From: Acephala macrosclerotiorum
Lineage: Eukaryota > Ascomycota > Leotiomycetes > Helotiales > Mollisiaceae
Reading direction: 5' to 3'
Length of the DNA stretch: 63,064 bases
NCBI GenBank assembly: GCA_014904845.1
Contig: MU119502.1
Location: 1-63,064, forward strand
The notes beneath the pieces were generated by a model that saw only the letters and a program-made list of their open reading frames with translations, was not told the DNA's origin and searched no databases. Below, piece after piece: positions 49,600 to 60,134 of the stretch (the first letter of the stretch is position 1; each line of letters starts with the position of its first letter). A program made the translations under genes and the position numbers.

Positions 49600-50775
49600 A
49601 TGCCTTTCTTGATCCCCCATACAGGTCTCGGTCCTTACGGAGGAGCAATGGCAACCTTCAATATCCTCGAATCGCGCGAAGAAGATGAACTCCACAAGAC
49701 GCGTCTCTTGAACGTCGAAGAAAAACCCTTCAAGCGCATCACCAAACGACTCCTTACGCCCAATTCCCTCCTATACACACCAAACAAGCTACCTACTCCT
49801 CCACCAGACAGTTCTTCCGGCGAAGAGATCTCCGACGATGACCCTGCACTTCAGAAACAGCTTGAGGAGCGACGCCAGTTCCGTGAAGATATCCTATTTG
49901 ATTTCGAGGCCTTCGATAGCAGTATTGCACGCATTCAATTCCTGCGAAATAGCAATGAGCGCGAAAGAGACCGGTATACGGCGGATAAGCAGACCATCTT
50001 GGACACGATGCAAGCGGTCAGGGCGAGTACAGCACAATTGAGAATTCAGTTGGACGAGGCGAAGCAGACCTTGGAGCAGAGAAAGAAATTCGATGAGCTG
50101 GCCGAGAAGATTACGAATAATAGGTTATTGAAACCGCGTGAGGAACAAGAGGTCAACTTAAGGAAGCTGGAGGAGGAATGTCGGGAATTGGAGAAGGAGA
50201 GCGCTACGTATGGGGAGACCTGGAAGGAGAGGCGAGAGCAGTTTGGCAGAATTGTGGAGGAAGGTATGCAGCTTAGACGACTCATTCGAGATGAGAAGGA
50301 AGAGGTTGAGAGACGTGAGGGTATGGATGGTGGAGAGGAAGACGGCGAAGTCGGTGAAGGCAGTCGAGGCGGACAGACACCAAAGCACAGCAGTTTCAGT
50401 GGAAATGCTACACCGAGACCAGATGGACATTCGCACAGCAACTCTGATTCAGGACTCAAGCCAAGACCGCTACCCTCAGGAACATTATCAAGACCTGGAA
50501 GTAGGACGACAAGCCGAGCTGCCTCGCCTGCAGGATCTGAACGAGAAAGGGAAGAGCCGACTGAGGGTGAGGATTCGATGATGGTGGACGAAACACTAAA
50601 GGTTGAGGAGAGCGATATTGTGGCAGATACACCCATGGCGGAGCCTATCGAAGTGGCTGCCACTCCTCAGGTCATTGTTGATGACCCTAGTCCTGTGGTC
50701 ACAGCTGAAGAAGTTGAACCAACGATTGAGGAAGGCGAAGAAGGAGAGGCTGAAGACCAGATGGATACTACGTAA
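49600..50775 (+). CDS. THO complex subunit 7 (THOC7/Mft1) family protein
   Basis: A single exon of 391 residues. The N-terminal MATFNILESREEDELHKTRL and NVEEKPFKRITKRLL match the family; that Met is the 17th codon (49648), so translation may start there instead of at the first ATG. Residues about 90-240 form the coiled-coil THOC7 core (FDELAEKITNNRLLKPREEQ, LEEECRELEKESATYGETWK, REQFGRIVEEGMQL). The remaining 150 residues are acidic, Ser/Pro-rich and presumably disordered (TPKHSSFSGNATPRPDG, EEGEEGEAEDQMDTT). THO couples transcription with mRNA export and prevents R-loops in the nucleus. Confidence 0.85.
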   Translation: MPFLIPHTGLGPYGGAMATFNILESREEDELHKTRLLNVEEKPFKRITKRLLTPNSLLYTPNKLPTPPPDSSSGEEISDDDPALQKQLEERRQFREDILFDFEAFDSSIARIQFLRNSNERERDRYTADKQTILDTMQAVRASTAQLRIQLDEAKQTLEQRKKFDELAEKITNNRLLKPREEQEVNLRKLEEECRELEKESATYGETWKERREQFGRIVEEGMQLRRLIRDEKEEVERREGMDGGEEDGEVGEGSRGGQTPKHSSFSGNATPRPDGHSHSNSDSGLKPRPLPSGTLSRPGSRTTSRAASPAGSEREREEPTEGEDSMMVDETLKVEESDIVADTPMAEPIEVAATPQVIVDDPSPVVTAEEVEPTIEEGEEGEAEDQMDTT

Positions 50776-50970
50776 CTTATTGCAAGCCACGACTCTGTAC
50801 GATGTATTGTACCATAGGCGGCATGATATCCTCTATTTGCACCCAATGAACACCAGTCCCAAATCCGTATTTGCCAATGCTTGTGAAATCACATCAAAAC
50901 AACATTCCCACCCTCACTAACCCATGGTATCATGCCAAATTCGTATCTTCATCACTCCTCGCACTCAAAC
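50776..50970. other. Short convergent spacer THO7 to TBCA
   Basis: A 195-bp spacer for two 3' ends; nothing else was seen. Confidence 0.35.
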
Positions 50971-51398
50971 TTATTTCGACGCAGCAGCCGCTTTTGCATC
51001 TGCAATTACTTTCTTAGCTTCAGTCATGACTCCCTCTGCCTTCGAGACTTCCTCTGCGCTTGCACTATTGCTCTTTTCCGCGTCGAGCTTGTCTTCGAGC
51101 TTATGTAAAGCTTCTTCGAGACGTTCTGTCAAAGGTGGGAAGACAGCTTTAGTTTCTTCGATGGCCGTTCGCTGTCAAATAGATAGTTAGCTCCAGTAAG
51201 CAAGTGCCTGGTATCTCATTGTATAAAACGTGCCTCTTGCTTGAGTTGATATTCCGCATTCTCATCCTCGGTCTTGCTTGCCAACAGCTTCTCCAGACGC
51301 GCCTCTTGATTTTTGAGTTCTTTGTGGTAAGAAGCTTCTTCTTTCATTAGTCGTTGAACCGACGAAGTCGCGATTGCGAGAGCGCTTGGTGGTGCCAT
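50971..51398 (-). CDS. TBCA: Tubulin-binding cofactor A
   Basis: Exons are 51398-51234 and 51171-50971; 121 residues, normal for the family (yeast Rbl2, human TBCA about 108). It is all alpha-helical and charged: MAPPSALAIATSSVQRLMKE, EASYHKELKNQEARLEKLL, then RTAIEETKAVFPPLTERLEE, the family hallmark. The protein captures beta-tubulin during tubulin folding in the cytosol. The start is placed at MAPPSALAIA rather than the in-frame Met 14 codons upstream, which would add an atypical leader. Joining the two parts in frame needs a GC donor (see the intron entry). Confidence 0.88.
51172..51233 (-). other. Predicted GC-AG intron in the TBCA gene
   Basis: The 62-nt intron starts gag|gcacgt and ends gacag|cga. 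Only this split gives QLKQERTAIEETKAVFPP, matching the family without an insert. The nearest GT donor, four bases further on, would shift the frame. Confidence 0.6.
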
Positions 51399-51759
51399 CT
51401 TAATGGTGAGCTTGAGTGTATGAAGAACGCGTGGAGGCAACAGGAGGGGTCGTAAATATTTTGTTGATGGTTCGCGGGGTAATCTGCCCAGTCGCCGTAT
51501 AATGCTGAGATATACGTATTCTTGGTGCTAGCGTGCCCAGGATTGCTGATTCGCTAAAACATATTGATCACATTCCACAACTTTCGTTTGCAGTTTCACC
51601 GACCGGCAGTATTCTATGAGCGCTCGAGCTGACAACACTCTCTATAACTCGGCATTGGACAAAACTTCTGCCTATGGTGTATAACTACATCATTATAAAT
51701 TGTACTACTGCGAGGTGGCATCAGGGGCGGACTCAGGAGCGGGCTTCGGAGGGGTCAAG
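51399..51759. promoter_or_regulatory. Divergent spacer, TBCA and 525-residue gene
   Basis: A 361-bp stretch of normal composition. It probably contains both promoters; no named site was identified. Confidence 0.35.
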
Positions 51760-53395
51760 ATGGAGATGCCTCCATCCAAGATCAGAATAAGGCTCCCTCA
51801 AAAGGTCTGATCCTACTCTTCAAGCATTTACCTATGTGTCCGTGGCAATAACTTCACTTCAGGACCCCATCGACCCTTCTAGAGCGCCGCCTCCTAGCTC
51901 TGCTATGCCTCCAAGCGTCAGTCCTACCATGAACGCCCAGCCCAATAACAGTACGATTACCGTCGACCGCCCTCCACTACCTGCTCCTTCCGCTCCTCCT
52001 GCCCGTATACCTGATCCAGTTACAATTCCCGCTCTCCAAAATACTTTCGACGACACTACATACGATGCGGTATATGCGAGGGTGCCTGACAAGCATAAAC
52101 TTGATGTTGGCGGGCTGTCCTGGATCAAAGTCGATCCCTATAGAGTCAAACCAGTCTCTTTCACGGCTTGGTACTCGCAACCCCGTAACTCCTACGAAGT
52201 CATTCAAGCCAGCAAAAGTCTTGACGTCGCGGGGAATCAGCAACGTGGTCGTATTATGCGGTGCTGCTCTCATTGTAACAACTTTGTAGCTGAGAAGACC
52301 AAATCTATGAAGCAATTGGTCCTTCACCTGCAAGACCAGCATAATGTTTCCGAAAAGAATGCAACTTATAAGGCCGACCCACCTCAGCCTAAGCGCAGCA
52401 GAGGATACCCAACGCATCAGAACCCAGTTGGTCCATTTACACCAAATGCAGCCGAAGCCACTCGATCGAGGTCGTACACATCCTCTCAACCTGATTTTGT
52501 TCAGCAGGCCCTTCAGCAAGCCGCCATCGACGAACGCGAGAGAGCTGCGAGCAACAGTTCTTCTATCTCCGCTCCAAACGTCCAAAGCGGATTAGAACAT
52601 TTACTTGGCGAGCTGGGCAGGATTAAATCTATTAACGAAGGATTAATGGTAAGATCTCGACTGAATGAGGAGCTTGCCCATGAATGCGAGCGACTTCGTG
52701 AAAGAAACCAGAGGCTCGAAGAGATAGTCCAGCAGAGCGAGCGACTTCGAGAAAGAAACCAGACCCTCGAAGAGCGAGCCCAGGACAATGAGCGGCTACG
52801 AGAAAGGAATCAGGTTCTTGAAGCAAAAGCTCTCCTGAACGAGCGTCTTCGGGAGAGAAACCAAATTCTTGAAGAGAGAAATCAAGTCCTCGAGGAGCGA
52901 TCCCAAGAGAGTCAGCGACTTCGTGAAAGAAACCAAATCCTTGAACAGCGAGCCCAGGAGAGAGAGCAGCTTCTTGGAAGAACTGAAGAGCCTGAAGGGC
53001 TAGCCCAGGAGAGTGAACGCCTTCGTGAAAAAAATCAGCTCCTTGAACAACAACTAGAGGAGAAGACTTGGGAGGTCGTGTCTTTCAGAAACGCGCTCAG
53101 CCTGCTGGCATCCTCAAGCTCTAGACAACAGCGTGAACCGTCACAACATAGTCCTCGGGCGTCAGAATATTCGAGTCAACCGACTTCGAGCAATTGTACG
53201 CCTGTAGCAGGTCCCCAAGCAAGCTCCCAGGCATTTCAAGTTGTCATCCAATCAAAGCAGATGGCACCTCCAAAGGCGAAGGCATCGAGTCCTACCCTTA
53301 ATGCCTTGCAAGGGAAAAGAAAGCCAATGGATATTTCGAAGACTAGGCGTAGCAAGAGGTCAAGATCCGACTCTGGGGTTGGAGGTGATGATTAG
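51760..53395 (+). CDS. Coiled-coil protein with a zinc-finger-like motif, function unknown
   Basis: Proposed exons are 51760-51804 (MEMPPSKIRIRLPQK) and 51863-53395; 525 residues. If the short first exon is wrong, translation would start at the ATG at 51905. A Pro-rich N-terminus is followed by a conserved-looking globular part (FDDTTYDAVYARVPDKHKLD, LSWIKVDPYRVKPVSFTAWY) and CSHCNNFVAEKTKSMKQLVL then HLQDQH, a CxxC...HxxxxH pattern suggesting a BED- or C2H2-like zinc site. Residues about 275-430 are a coiled coil made of 17-residue repeats around LRERNQxLEE. A basic tail (KTRRSKRSRSDSG) may be a nuclear signal. I do not recognise the family; nuclear DNA binding is a guess from the zinc motif. 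Confidence 0.65.
52688..53060 (+). repeat. 51-bp in-frame tandem repeats (17-residue coiled-coil unit)
   Basis: The gagcgactt-type unit starts recur at 52688, 52739, 52790 and 52841, exactly 51 bp apart, then at 52913 (51+21) and 53015 (two more units). Each encodes ERLRERNQxLEExxQxx, with mostly synonymous differences between units. Confidence 0.85.
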
Positions 53396-53870
53396 AGGCC
53401 ACCCAACTCTCCATCTAACTTGTATTTCTTGAAATTGTTTAATACCCAGGGCATAGTGTAATCTCCACTTAGCTACACCCCACTCTATAGTATAATACCA
53501 TGATCTCCACTCCAAAATCGACATCCTCCTGCAATACGATGAGTTCCGTATCGTTTATCGCAAAAGGAATGTGTGTGTAACGGTCTACAAGAGGTTAGCT
53601 CTTCTGCGGCTTGAGCCGAAATAAGTTCAACACAAACATTTTGCTTCCCATGCGACGACAACGTTAACGACGAGGCAACGAAGAGCTTGATCAGACTCCC
53701 TACTTTTCTCTGTTGATCGAGACATTCTACACCAGACCCCAAAGAGCTCTTTCATATCGAAAGTCTCATCCACATCCCGTTGGCGAGCTGTCTAACCTCC
53801 TCCGTTTGTACTTCACGTGTTGAACCAGATCTGGGTCAACGTGTGCCTAGTAAGATCTGTTCAACACAAG
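53396..53870. other. Spacer before the 978-residue gene
   Basis: A 475-bp tandem spacer. Small frames on both strands are not convincing. Confidence 0.35.
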
Positions 53871-56800
53871 ATGGCCGAAACCCTCCCTACCAGTAAGAAA
53901 TCGCTGCCGACCATGATGGACAAAGCCACCCTACGAAGAGTCATCACCGAGATGTTCAAAGAGCTCCGTGACCTTGGTATTTCCATCCACGCCCTTCAAC
54001 TCCACACTCCTAGGCTAGGCAGCTAACACCACACACCTTGCAGCAATCAATGGTCTCGAAGACGAGGCTCGTTTCTTCAAATGGACGGCCAAAGACAGAC
54101 CGCCCCCTGAATACCTTTTCGTGTTTCCCGAAATGGTCGTGAGTAGTACCGTGAATGGTGGTATTCCAGATGATTGTTGGGGTGATGAGACATTAGAGAA
54201 ATTGTATAGAGGGCTTGCCGATAATAGAGTGCAAGTTGAGGTTTTGAGTGAGGACATGAAGCCGATCAAATCTAGGAGTCCTGTTTCGACGGCAGCTGGA
54301 AGTAAGAAACAGAGGCCTCATGAGAGACTTAGGGATCAGTTAATTGAGAAAATTGGTAGGTGACACTCCCATTTCGTACTCTCCTGATGTGGAATAATAG
54401 GGACACATTGATGTCCCGATAAGTGAAGGGCATTGGCTCGAAGATCTTGAGAAGAGTTCAATCTTGTACTACTGTAAAATGGATAGCTCACATGTATCTG
54501 CAGAAACCACAATTGGGCATCCAATTTTAGCGAGGACTCCAAAGGCAATAGATCCACGTCACGATGATCCTCTCCCTCCGAATTCGTATAAGTGGCATTT
54601 TACTCGAAAATACCCACGGTTTCCAAAGACCAAAGGAGGGATATCTAGGTGGCCTGCGGAGGATATGTGTCGGTGCCAGAATGCATTGGACAATGGCTAC
54701 TTGGTCGTGATCAACCTTGGTCCGAGCTTGACAGGAGCTGGTAGGCCTATCCCAATCCCACCTGCCTATTTAGCTGACATATCTTGTTTAGAAGAGGGTT
54801 CCACTCCTCCATCTCGAAGACAAGAAGAATATAACGACGATAGCACTTCTAGTAGAGACCCACAAGAGGAATCAGACGAGGAAGGAGAGGAACCAGTCCG
54901 TGAACCCGTCGACTCCGATGATGAAGAGGAGGAGGAAGCGCTCCCCGATGCCCCTCAAAATACTGCTGAACCACCCAATGCCGCAGATGCTGAGGGAGAT
55001 GCGGACTTCAATCGGATCGCTAATACCTTCAAAGAGGAAATTGAAGAGCTTGATGGCGAAATCCAGACATCACGCCAACTCATGGGTCGCTTGGTAGAGC
55101 TGCACGGCCGAATGTTCGAAGATTCTCTTCACCTTGCGGTACAGAGGCATACGGAGGAGCAAAAGTTGCTATGGAAAGCTCGCTATGCCCGACAGAAAGA
55201 CAAGCTCCGTGACGAACTGAGACTTCTTAGTGGCGAGCTGGAGACCAACTTGCAAGAGTTAGAAACCACTCTAAATCGAGTCTCCAATCTCGAAGCGGAG
55301 AATAAGTCTCTGGCTTCGCAATTAGCGAAGATGAAAGATGAAACTACCGCGAGACTGGCGCAGACGAAAATGGAGGCCAAGAAGCAGGGCGAAGACGAAG
55401 GGAGAAGAAAGACCATTGACGACATCAATTCGAGCATGGAAAAAGAAAACTCGGCCCTTCGACGCAGTCATCTGGAACAAGTCGTCGAGGTCAGACGGGA
55501 ATCTTACAAGCAGGGCTTCGATGCTGGAAAGCAAGAGGCCATGTCGACATCTTTGCTAGAGCTGAAGCTAAACCAGGCTGACGTTGGCACCGACCAAAGC
55601 CCCATTAATATTGAGGCGTTCGAAAAAATACATCAAGTAGAGAAGAAGGCTGCGCTCGAACATGGAAGGCGCCAGGGCAGAGAGATGGCGTATCAAGAAC
55701 TGGCTTTGTCCTCAGGCGACAGGGTAAACATTTTGCTCCAAAACCATACTGAGCTGAATAAAAATAGAAAGGTGAGCACTTTCTATCAGCAGTCTCAATC
55801 TCCCAGCTCAGCCAAAGCCCAGGCAAGAATGGGACATTGGAGACGCTACTTCCCATCCATCCTATTCTCGGTCACGTATTGATGTAAACAGGTGCGAGAG
55901 CTGAAGACCATCCAGCAGAACTGGCTCGACATTCCTCAGCGTGTACTCCCGTCGTACATGCTGCCCGAAGGTCACACCCCAGGTGACAAGACGCTGTACC
56001 TTCTCGCAAGACTGAGCAAGGAGGTCGACTCGACCAAAGCCGGTCAGTTACTGGCTGAAGAGATAAACCGACGATGTAAAGACATGCTAGCAGAGACGAA
56101 CAGTCGCATTGTGACCAATGCCGATGTCCAAAACGTATTGAACAACGTTAGCCCCACGAACAGGAGAGGAACTACCGCCCACTCTGAGCCATCACCATCA
56201 GCACAAACGCCTCAATCATCACGTCTGACAGCTGGCGCTAAGCCAAACTCCTCATCTCAATCGAAAAAGCAACTCACCACCATCTCTAAAGACAACACCA
56301 AAGCTAGTCCCTCCAACTCCCAGAAAAGCCAAGCAGCCTCCCTCCAAAAATTCTTCACCCCAGCCCTCCAAGTTTGGCTCGACACCACCTCCACCCACCA
56401 CCTCCACCCCAACTCCCCCACAACTACCATACTCGCCCTCCCTCCACCTGAACTCCGCCGCATGGAATCCACAATCCTCCAACACTCCAAATCCGCCGGC
56501 ATAGCAGGAGTCGACTACTGCAAAGCCACTCCCGCCGAGCTCAAGAAACTCAAAGGCTATCTTGCCGGTCTAACGCTGGAGTTAAGTTCTGAGTTTGAGT
56601 TTCCAGGTGTGAGGAGGGGTGAGGATGTGGTTGATATTTTCATGGCGATTTATGCCATGTTCTTGCATGGCAATAGTGCTATGATAGGGCAGGGAAAGCA
56701 AAAGATGGCAGATCCACAGGCAGCCAATACTGGTTCAACGTCACCCATGAAGGAGATTCAACCAAACGTGGCGAAGTCTGCAATGCAGAAGAGAAAGCGT

Positions 56801-57058
56801 TCTGATGAGGAAGTTCCTGAGCCGACGAAATGGAGGAAGCCGAATAGAAGGCAGTCTCTTCCTCAGCGTGTCAACGAACTCCGACATGGGGAGAATCAGC
56901 AACTACCTGTTGAGACGGATGCATCGATGATCCATGCTGACGCTCGTCCATCACCTGAGGTTAAGAGCGACGAAGATACTGTGGAGGAAGAGAATATATA
57001 CGATGCTACCCCACCACCTAGAACGAAGAGGAAGCCCGGGAAATCCGCGCCATCCTAG
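53871..57058 (+). CDS. Long coiled-coil protein, function unknown
   Basis: Exons are 53871-53976, 54044-54359, 54424-55771 and 55892-57058; introns are 67, 64 and 120 nt. The product is 978 residues. Three separate open frames combine only with these introns, and the sum is an exact multiple of three. N-terminal block: ATLRRVITEMFKELRDLAIN, RFFKWTAKDRPPPEYLFVFP. Next is WHFTRKYPRFPKTKGGISRW and an acidic linker (DSDDEEEEEALPDAP). Residues about 310-560 are long coiled coil rich in Glu, Lys and Leu. Then come a Ser/Thr-rich linker, a helical block (SLQKFFTPALQVWLDTTSTH, ELKKLKGYLAGLTLELSSEF) and a basic tail (TPPPRTKRKPGKSAPS). The layout suggests a nuclear or cytoskeletal scaffold, but I cannot name a family. 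The second intron is the weakest; without it there would be two genes, starting at 53871 and 54479. Confidence 0.65.
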
Positions 57059-57424
57059 AAAGGATATGAAGTACGAAACCGAGTAGGACATTAAGTCTTC
57101 GAAATTGTTTTGCACCGAAGGTCGAAAGGAAGGAACTTCTATAAATAAAGGAGGCCAGCCATTTGCTTGCTCTGTGGTTTCCTCTGAACTCACGTCAGGT
57201 CTCAGCAACTGTACCTCGTTTGCCGAGGCTCGCTAACTTCAGGGGCTGATGCAGGGCAACGCGGGGAAGACAACCGCATTTCTTCCATACACAAGACAGA
57301 AGGCATTTGGAAAAGAAGTGGATAAAGAATAATGCAATATCATTAATCATTAATTCATTTCTATCTTACTTATCTGCATAAAGGACACAACTGGGGTAGT
57401 CAACACACACCACCGCAGAACCAA
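57059..57424. other. Convergent spacer
   Basis: A 366-bp stretch between two 3' ends. Nothing specific was seen. Confidence 0.35.
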
Positions 57425-58678
57425 CTACAGCAAGCAATTCGCATAGTACGTAACGGTAGCTGCCCAGTCCGTGAAGATAGCTCTGATACCAATCTGCCTC
57501 CCCAAGACGTCCAACACATCATACAGCTGACCATCGAAGTAAATGCCCTGCGCAATTTGTGTATAATAGTACTCCTGAGTAGGAGCAACAAGTGCTAAAG
57601 GACCTGAACGCTCGAAAGTCCATGCGATAATATCCAACCCCGCGGCCTTCGCTGCATTCGCGTATGCACTCGGAATGATAGTCTTGTTATCGGCTGTGGT
57701 AGTGAGGAGATATCCAAATGGAGGGCCAATGATCTTCACTCCTTGCTTTGCAAGACCGGCAAGTTGAGTAGTTGCGTTCGCGAGGGTCGCGGGAGTATCT
57801 CCATCTTCAGTGAGGTAGATGGCCTGTTTTGCGAAGTCGGGATATTCTTTGATCCACTGGAAGATATCGGGAGGGTTGAACGATTGTGCGTATACACGGC
57901 TGGGGTCGATGCTTCGGTTCTTGAAGGTGTCGAGCATGTCGCGGGCGTATTGCTCTTGGGTATAGCCGTTGAATGGCATGTTGACGTAAGGTGCTGGAGG
58001 AGTCTTGAGTTCGGGAGTGAAGTTGCGGTAACCTGGGAGGGAGTCTACGAGCGTGATGTAGGATTCCAGAGTCATGAGTGTACCGCAAGTGTTGTACAGG
58101 TCTGTGCGCCAGGTTGGGGTTCCGTGTTGGTAGTCCTGGACGTTCGTGGCGCTGGCGTTGAAGCCGTCCTGCTTCCCGCAGAGTGTGACGTACTCGGCGG
58201 TTGTGATATCGCTCGTGCAGCAGACGGCGTTTGCGGGCGCAGTTGCATTCGCAGGTGTGAATGGAATTGTGCACTTCTTGGCTAGCTCTGGGTGGAGGAG
58301 GATGTTGGTCGTGGTGTGCAAGTCGCAAAGAGAGTGACGGCACACAAGTCCACGATCTTTCGTGAAGCTCACATCGCATTCCAAAATGCCCGCGCCCATG
58401 CGAGCACCTGCCATAGTGGACTCGACAGTCTCTTCAGGGAATTGAAGTGTTCCACCTCCACGATGACCAATAACGAACTCATTGATCTCTTGTTCGTTGT
58501 TCTCGCAGCCCACGAGAGAATCTTTGAGAGGCCCATTCGTCATATTGTTGATGATGTAGTATGGTCGTACTCCGACATCGACGCGGTAGGGGATCGTCTG
58601 CTGGGCACTTTTCCATGGCAGAGCTACAGCCGTCTCTGCTAAAAGCGCTGCCGCAGCCAAATTGATGAACGAACGCAT
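57425..58678 (-). CDS. Secreted glycerophosphodiester phosphodiesterase (GDPD family)
   Basis: A single exon of 417 residues. A signal peptide is clear (MRSFINLAAAALLAETAVAL, cut probably near residue 20). The GDPD barrel begins FVIGHRGGGTLQFPEETVES with the catalytic HRG and the PE(N/E)T motif, then ILECDVSFTKDRGLVCRHSL supplies the metal ligands Glu, Asp and the second catalytic His. Later blocks are TPELKTPPAPYV (metal-binding Glu), YAQSFNPPDIFQWIKEYPDF and IIAWTFERSGPL. Several NxS/T sites suggest glycosylation. The enzyme splits glycerophosphodiesters into an alcohol and glycerol-3-phosphate and would act in the cell wall or outside, for phosphate or carbon scavenging. Confidence 0.92.
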   Translation of the reverse strand: MRSFINLAAAALLAETAVALPWKSAQQTIPYRVDVGVRPYYIINNMTNGPLKDSLVGCENNEQEINEFVIGHRGGGTLQFPEETVESTMAGARMGAGILECDVSFTKDRGLVCRHSLCDLHTTTNILLHPELAKKCTIPFTPANATAPANAVCCTSDITTAEYVTLCGKQDGFNASATNVQDYQHGTPTWRTDLYNTCGTLMTLESYITLVDSLPGYRNFTPELKTPPAPYVNMPFNGYTQEQYARDMLDTFKNRSIDPSRVYAQSFNPPDIFQWIKEYPDFAKQAIYLTEDGDTPATLANATTQLAGLAKQGVKIIGPPFGYLLTTTADNKTIIPSAYANAAKAAGLDIIAWTFERSGPLALVAPTQEYYYTQIAQGIYFDGQLYDVLDVLGRQIGIRAIFTDWAATVTYYANCLL

Positions 58679-58750
58679 GATGGGTCGGTTGAGCTACAGA
58701 ACAATCAATTGACTTTAATTCTGTTGCACAATAGCAGAGATGGCTCCCCA

Positions 58751-58760
58751 GCTATATAGC
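58751..58760 (-). promoter_or_regulatory. TATA-like box upstream of the GDPD gene
   Basis: gctatatagc, palindromic, about 75 bp before the start codon, at a plausible core-promoter distance for a secreted-protein gene. Confidence 0.4.
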
Positions 58761-60134
58761 TCTCGAAGCTCCCCTCGTTCACCCCTCACTCAAGGCTGTA
58801 GGATGAGGCTATGGGCCTTGGCATGCATCTTATCTATGCAGCCTGACTGAGCCATTTGAGAGATTTGGATGAATCTAGACGAACGGTGTATCCACGTGCA
58901 TTAGGAAGGGATGTTGACTGCTTATTGATAAGGATGAACATTCGTACACCTGCATCTCTCGGGTTCACAAAGAAGTCCAACATCCCAGGCGACGAACAAG
59001 CAGGCGGGGATGGACCTCGTCGTCATTTTGCATATCCAAGGCTATGTATGAGGCGTACCTGCGTTCTCGAGCTGTTCTGGAAGTTTAGAAGCTTCAAAAA
59101 TCCACGTGTAAATGTATTGGCTTGACGATCTTATTGTTCATGCTGCCAAGCTATGTGCTGATGCCAAGACACTGGACCGGCGGCCCTTCCGAGTTGATGT
59201 GTTATATTTGAGAGCCTGATGGGTATATCCGAGGTTGGTCGTCTTTCACGGTCGTGAAATATTCAGATTCTCTCCCCTCGAGATGGACAGGAGTCTTGCA
59301 AGATAACATGAAAGACGACGAGCTTTTGTGGATGATGGAAAAGAAGCTCCCGAAACATTTGGGATGAAGTCAAAATACAGTAGCGCATTCGGGAGTGGAC
59401 CAATGGCATGGACAGTGCCAGCTCCAGCGAGCTTCCATTGTAGGAGTAGCGTTCCAGCCACTGAAAGCAAAACTACTGTTGACTGTAGAGACCAGACCAC
59501 CAACCACCTCAACGTCTACGGCTCTGCATCACAAAAATTGCTAGCAATTCGGCTGTCGCAGCAGTTTTCTCTGTTGACAAATTCGACAAGGGAGAGACAT
59601 AGAAAATAATGCAAGCTGTCGATTGCTCAAGCTTCGAGGCTGATTCAGTTGCAGGGCGGCATCGACCAGCCAAAGCTGTATACTGTTTCCGAAATCCATC
59701 TTTTCTTCTCTCAAACAACTCAATTCGTCTTTATTTGTCAGTTATTCCTCGGATACTTTCATAATCGTTCGCTTCAAGATCACGCCAGAATCGCCCCGAG
59801 ATCAGCTGACAGGGACTCCATAGTCCCCGAACATAGCATCTCGTCGATCTTCGATACATGTTATTCAATGACCAAAACAAGAGGAAATTTGATATACTTA
59901 CAAAACATAAAGCACAACGGTGCTCTATTGTTGATGAGAAATCTCAACTCGATCGGATTCGGTTTTCGCAGTGCCCACCGGCCTTCGCTACCCCTTTTCG
60001 GCGTTCGGCGAACTTGAAGTCAACACGGCAAACTTCAGCCTGCTGCACCCGAGAACATCAATTTCATCTCCTCGTTCAATCGACACCTTCGACAACTCTC
60101 TATCTTTCCAAAATCTAGACGTATCAAAGTCAAA
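58761..60134. promoter_or_regulatory. Divergent intergenic region, GDPD and MDR genes
   Basis: About 1.4 kb of normal composition. Open frames of 60-120 codons exist on both strands, but none shows a domain, a signal peptide or sensible splicing. It should include both promoters. The last 120 bp are a C/T-rich leader for the MDR gene. Confidence 0.4.

Noticed and set aside
50046..50663. 205-codon minus-strand frame opposite THO7
   Set aside because: Shadow of a Glu/Arg-rich coding strand read as Ser/Leu.
57743..58379. Frames of 180 and 190 codons overlapping GDPD
   Set aside because: Shadows of a GC-normal single-exon gene with clear GDPD motifs.
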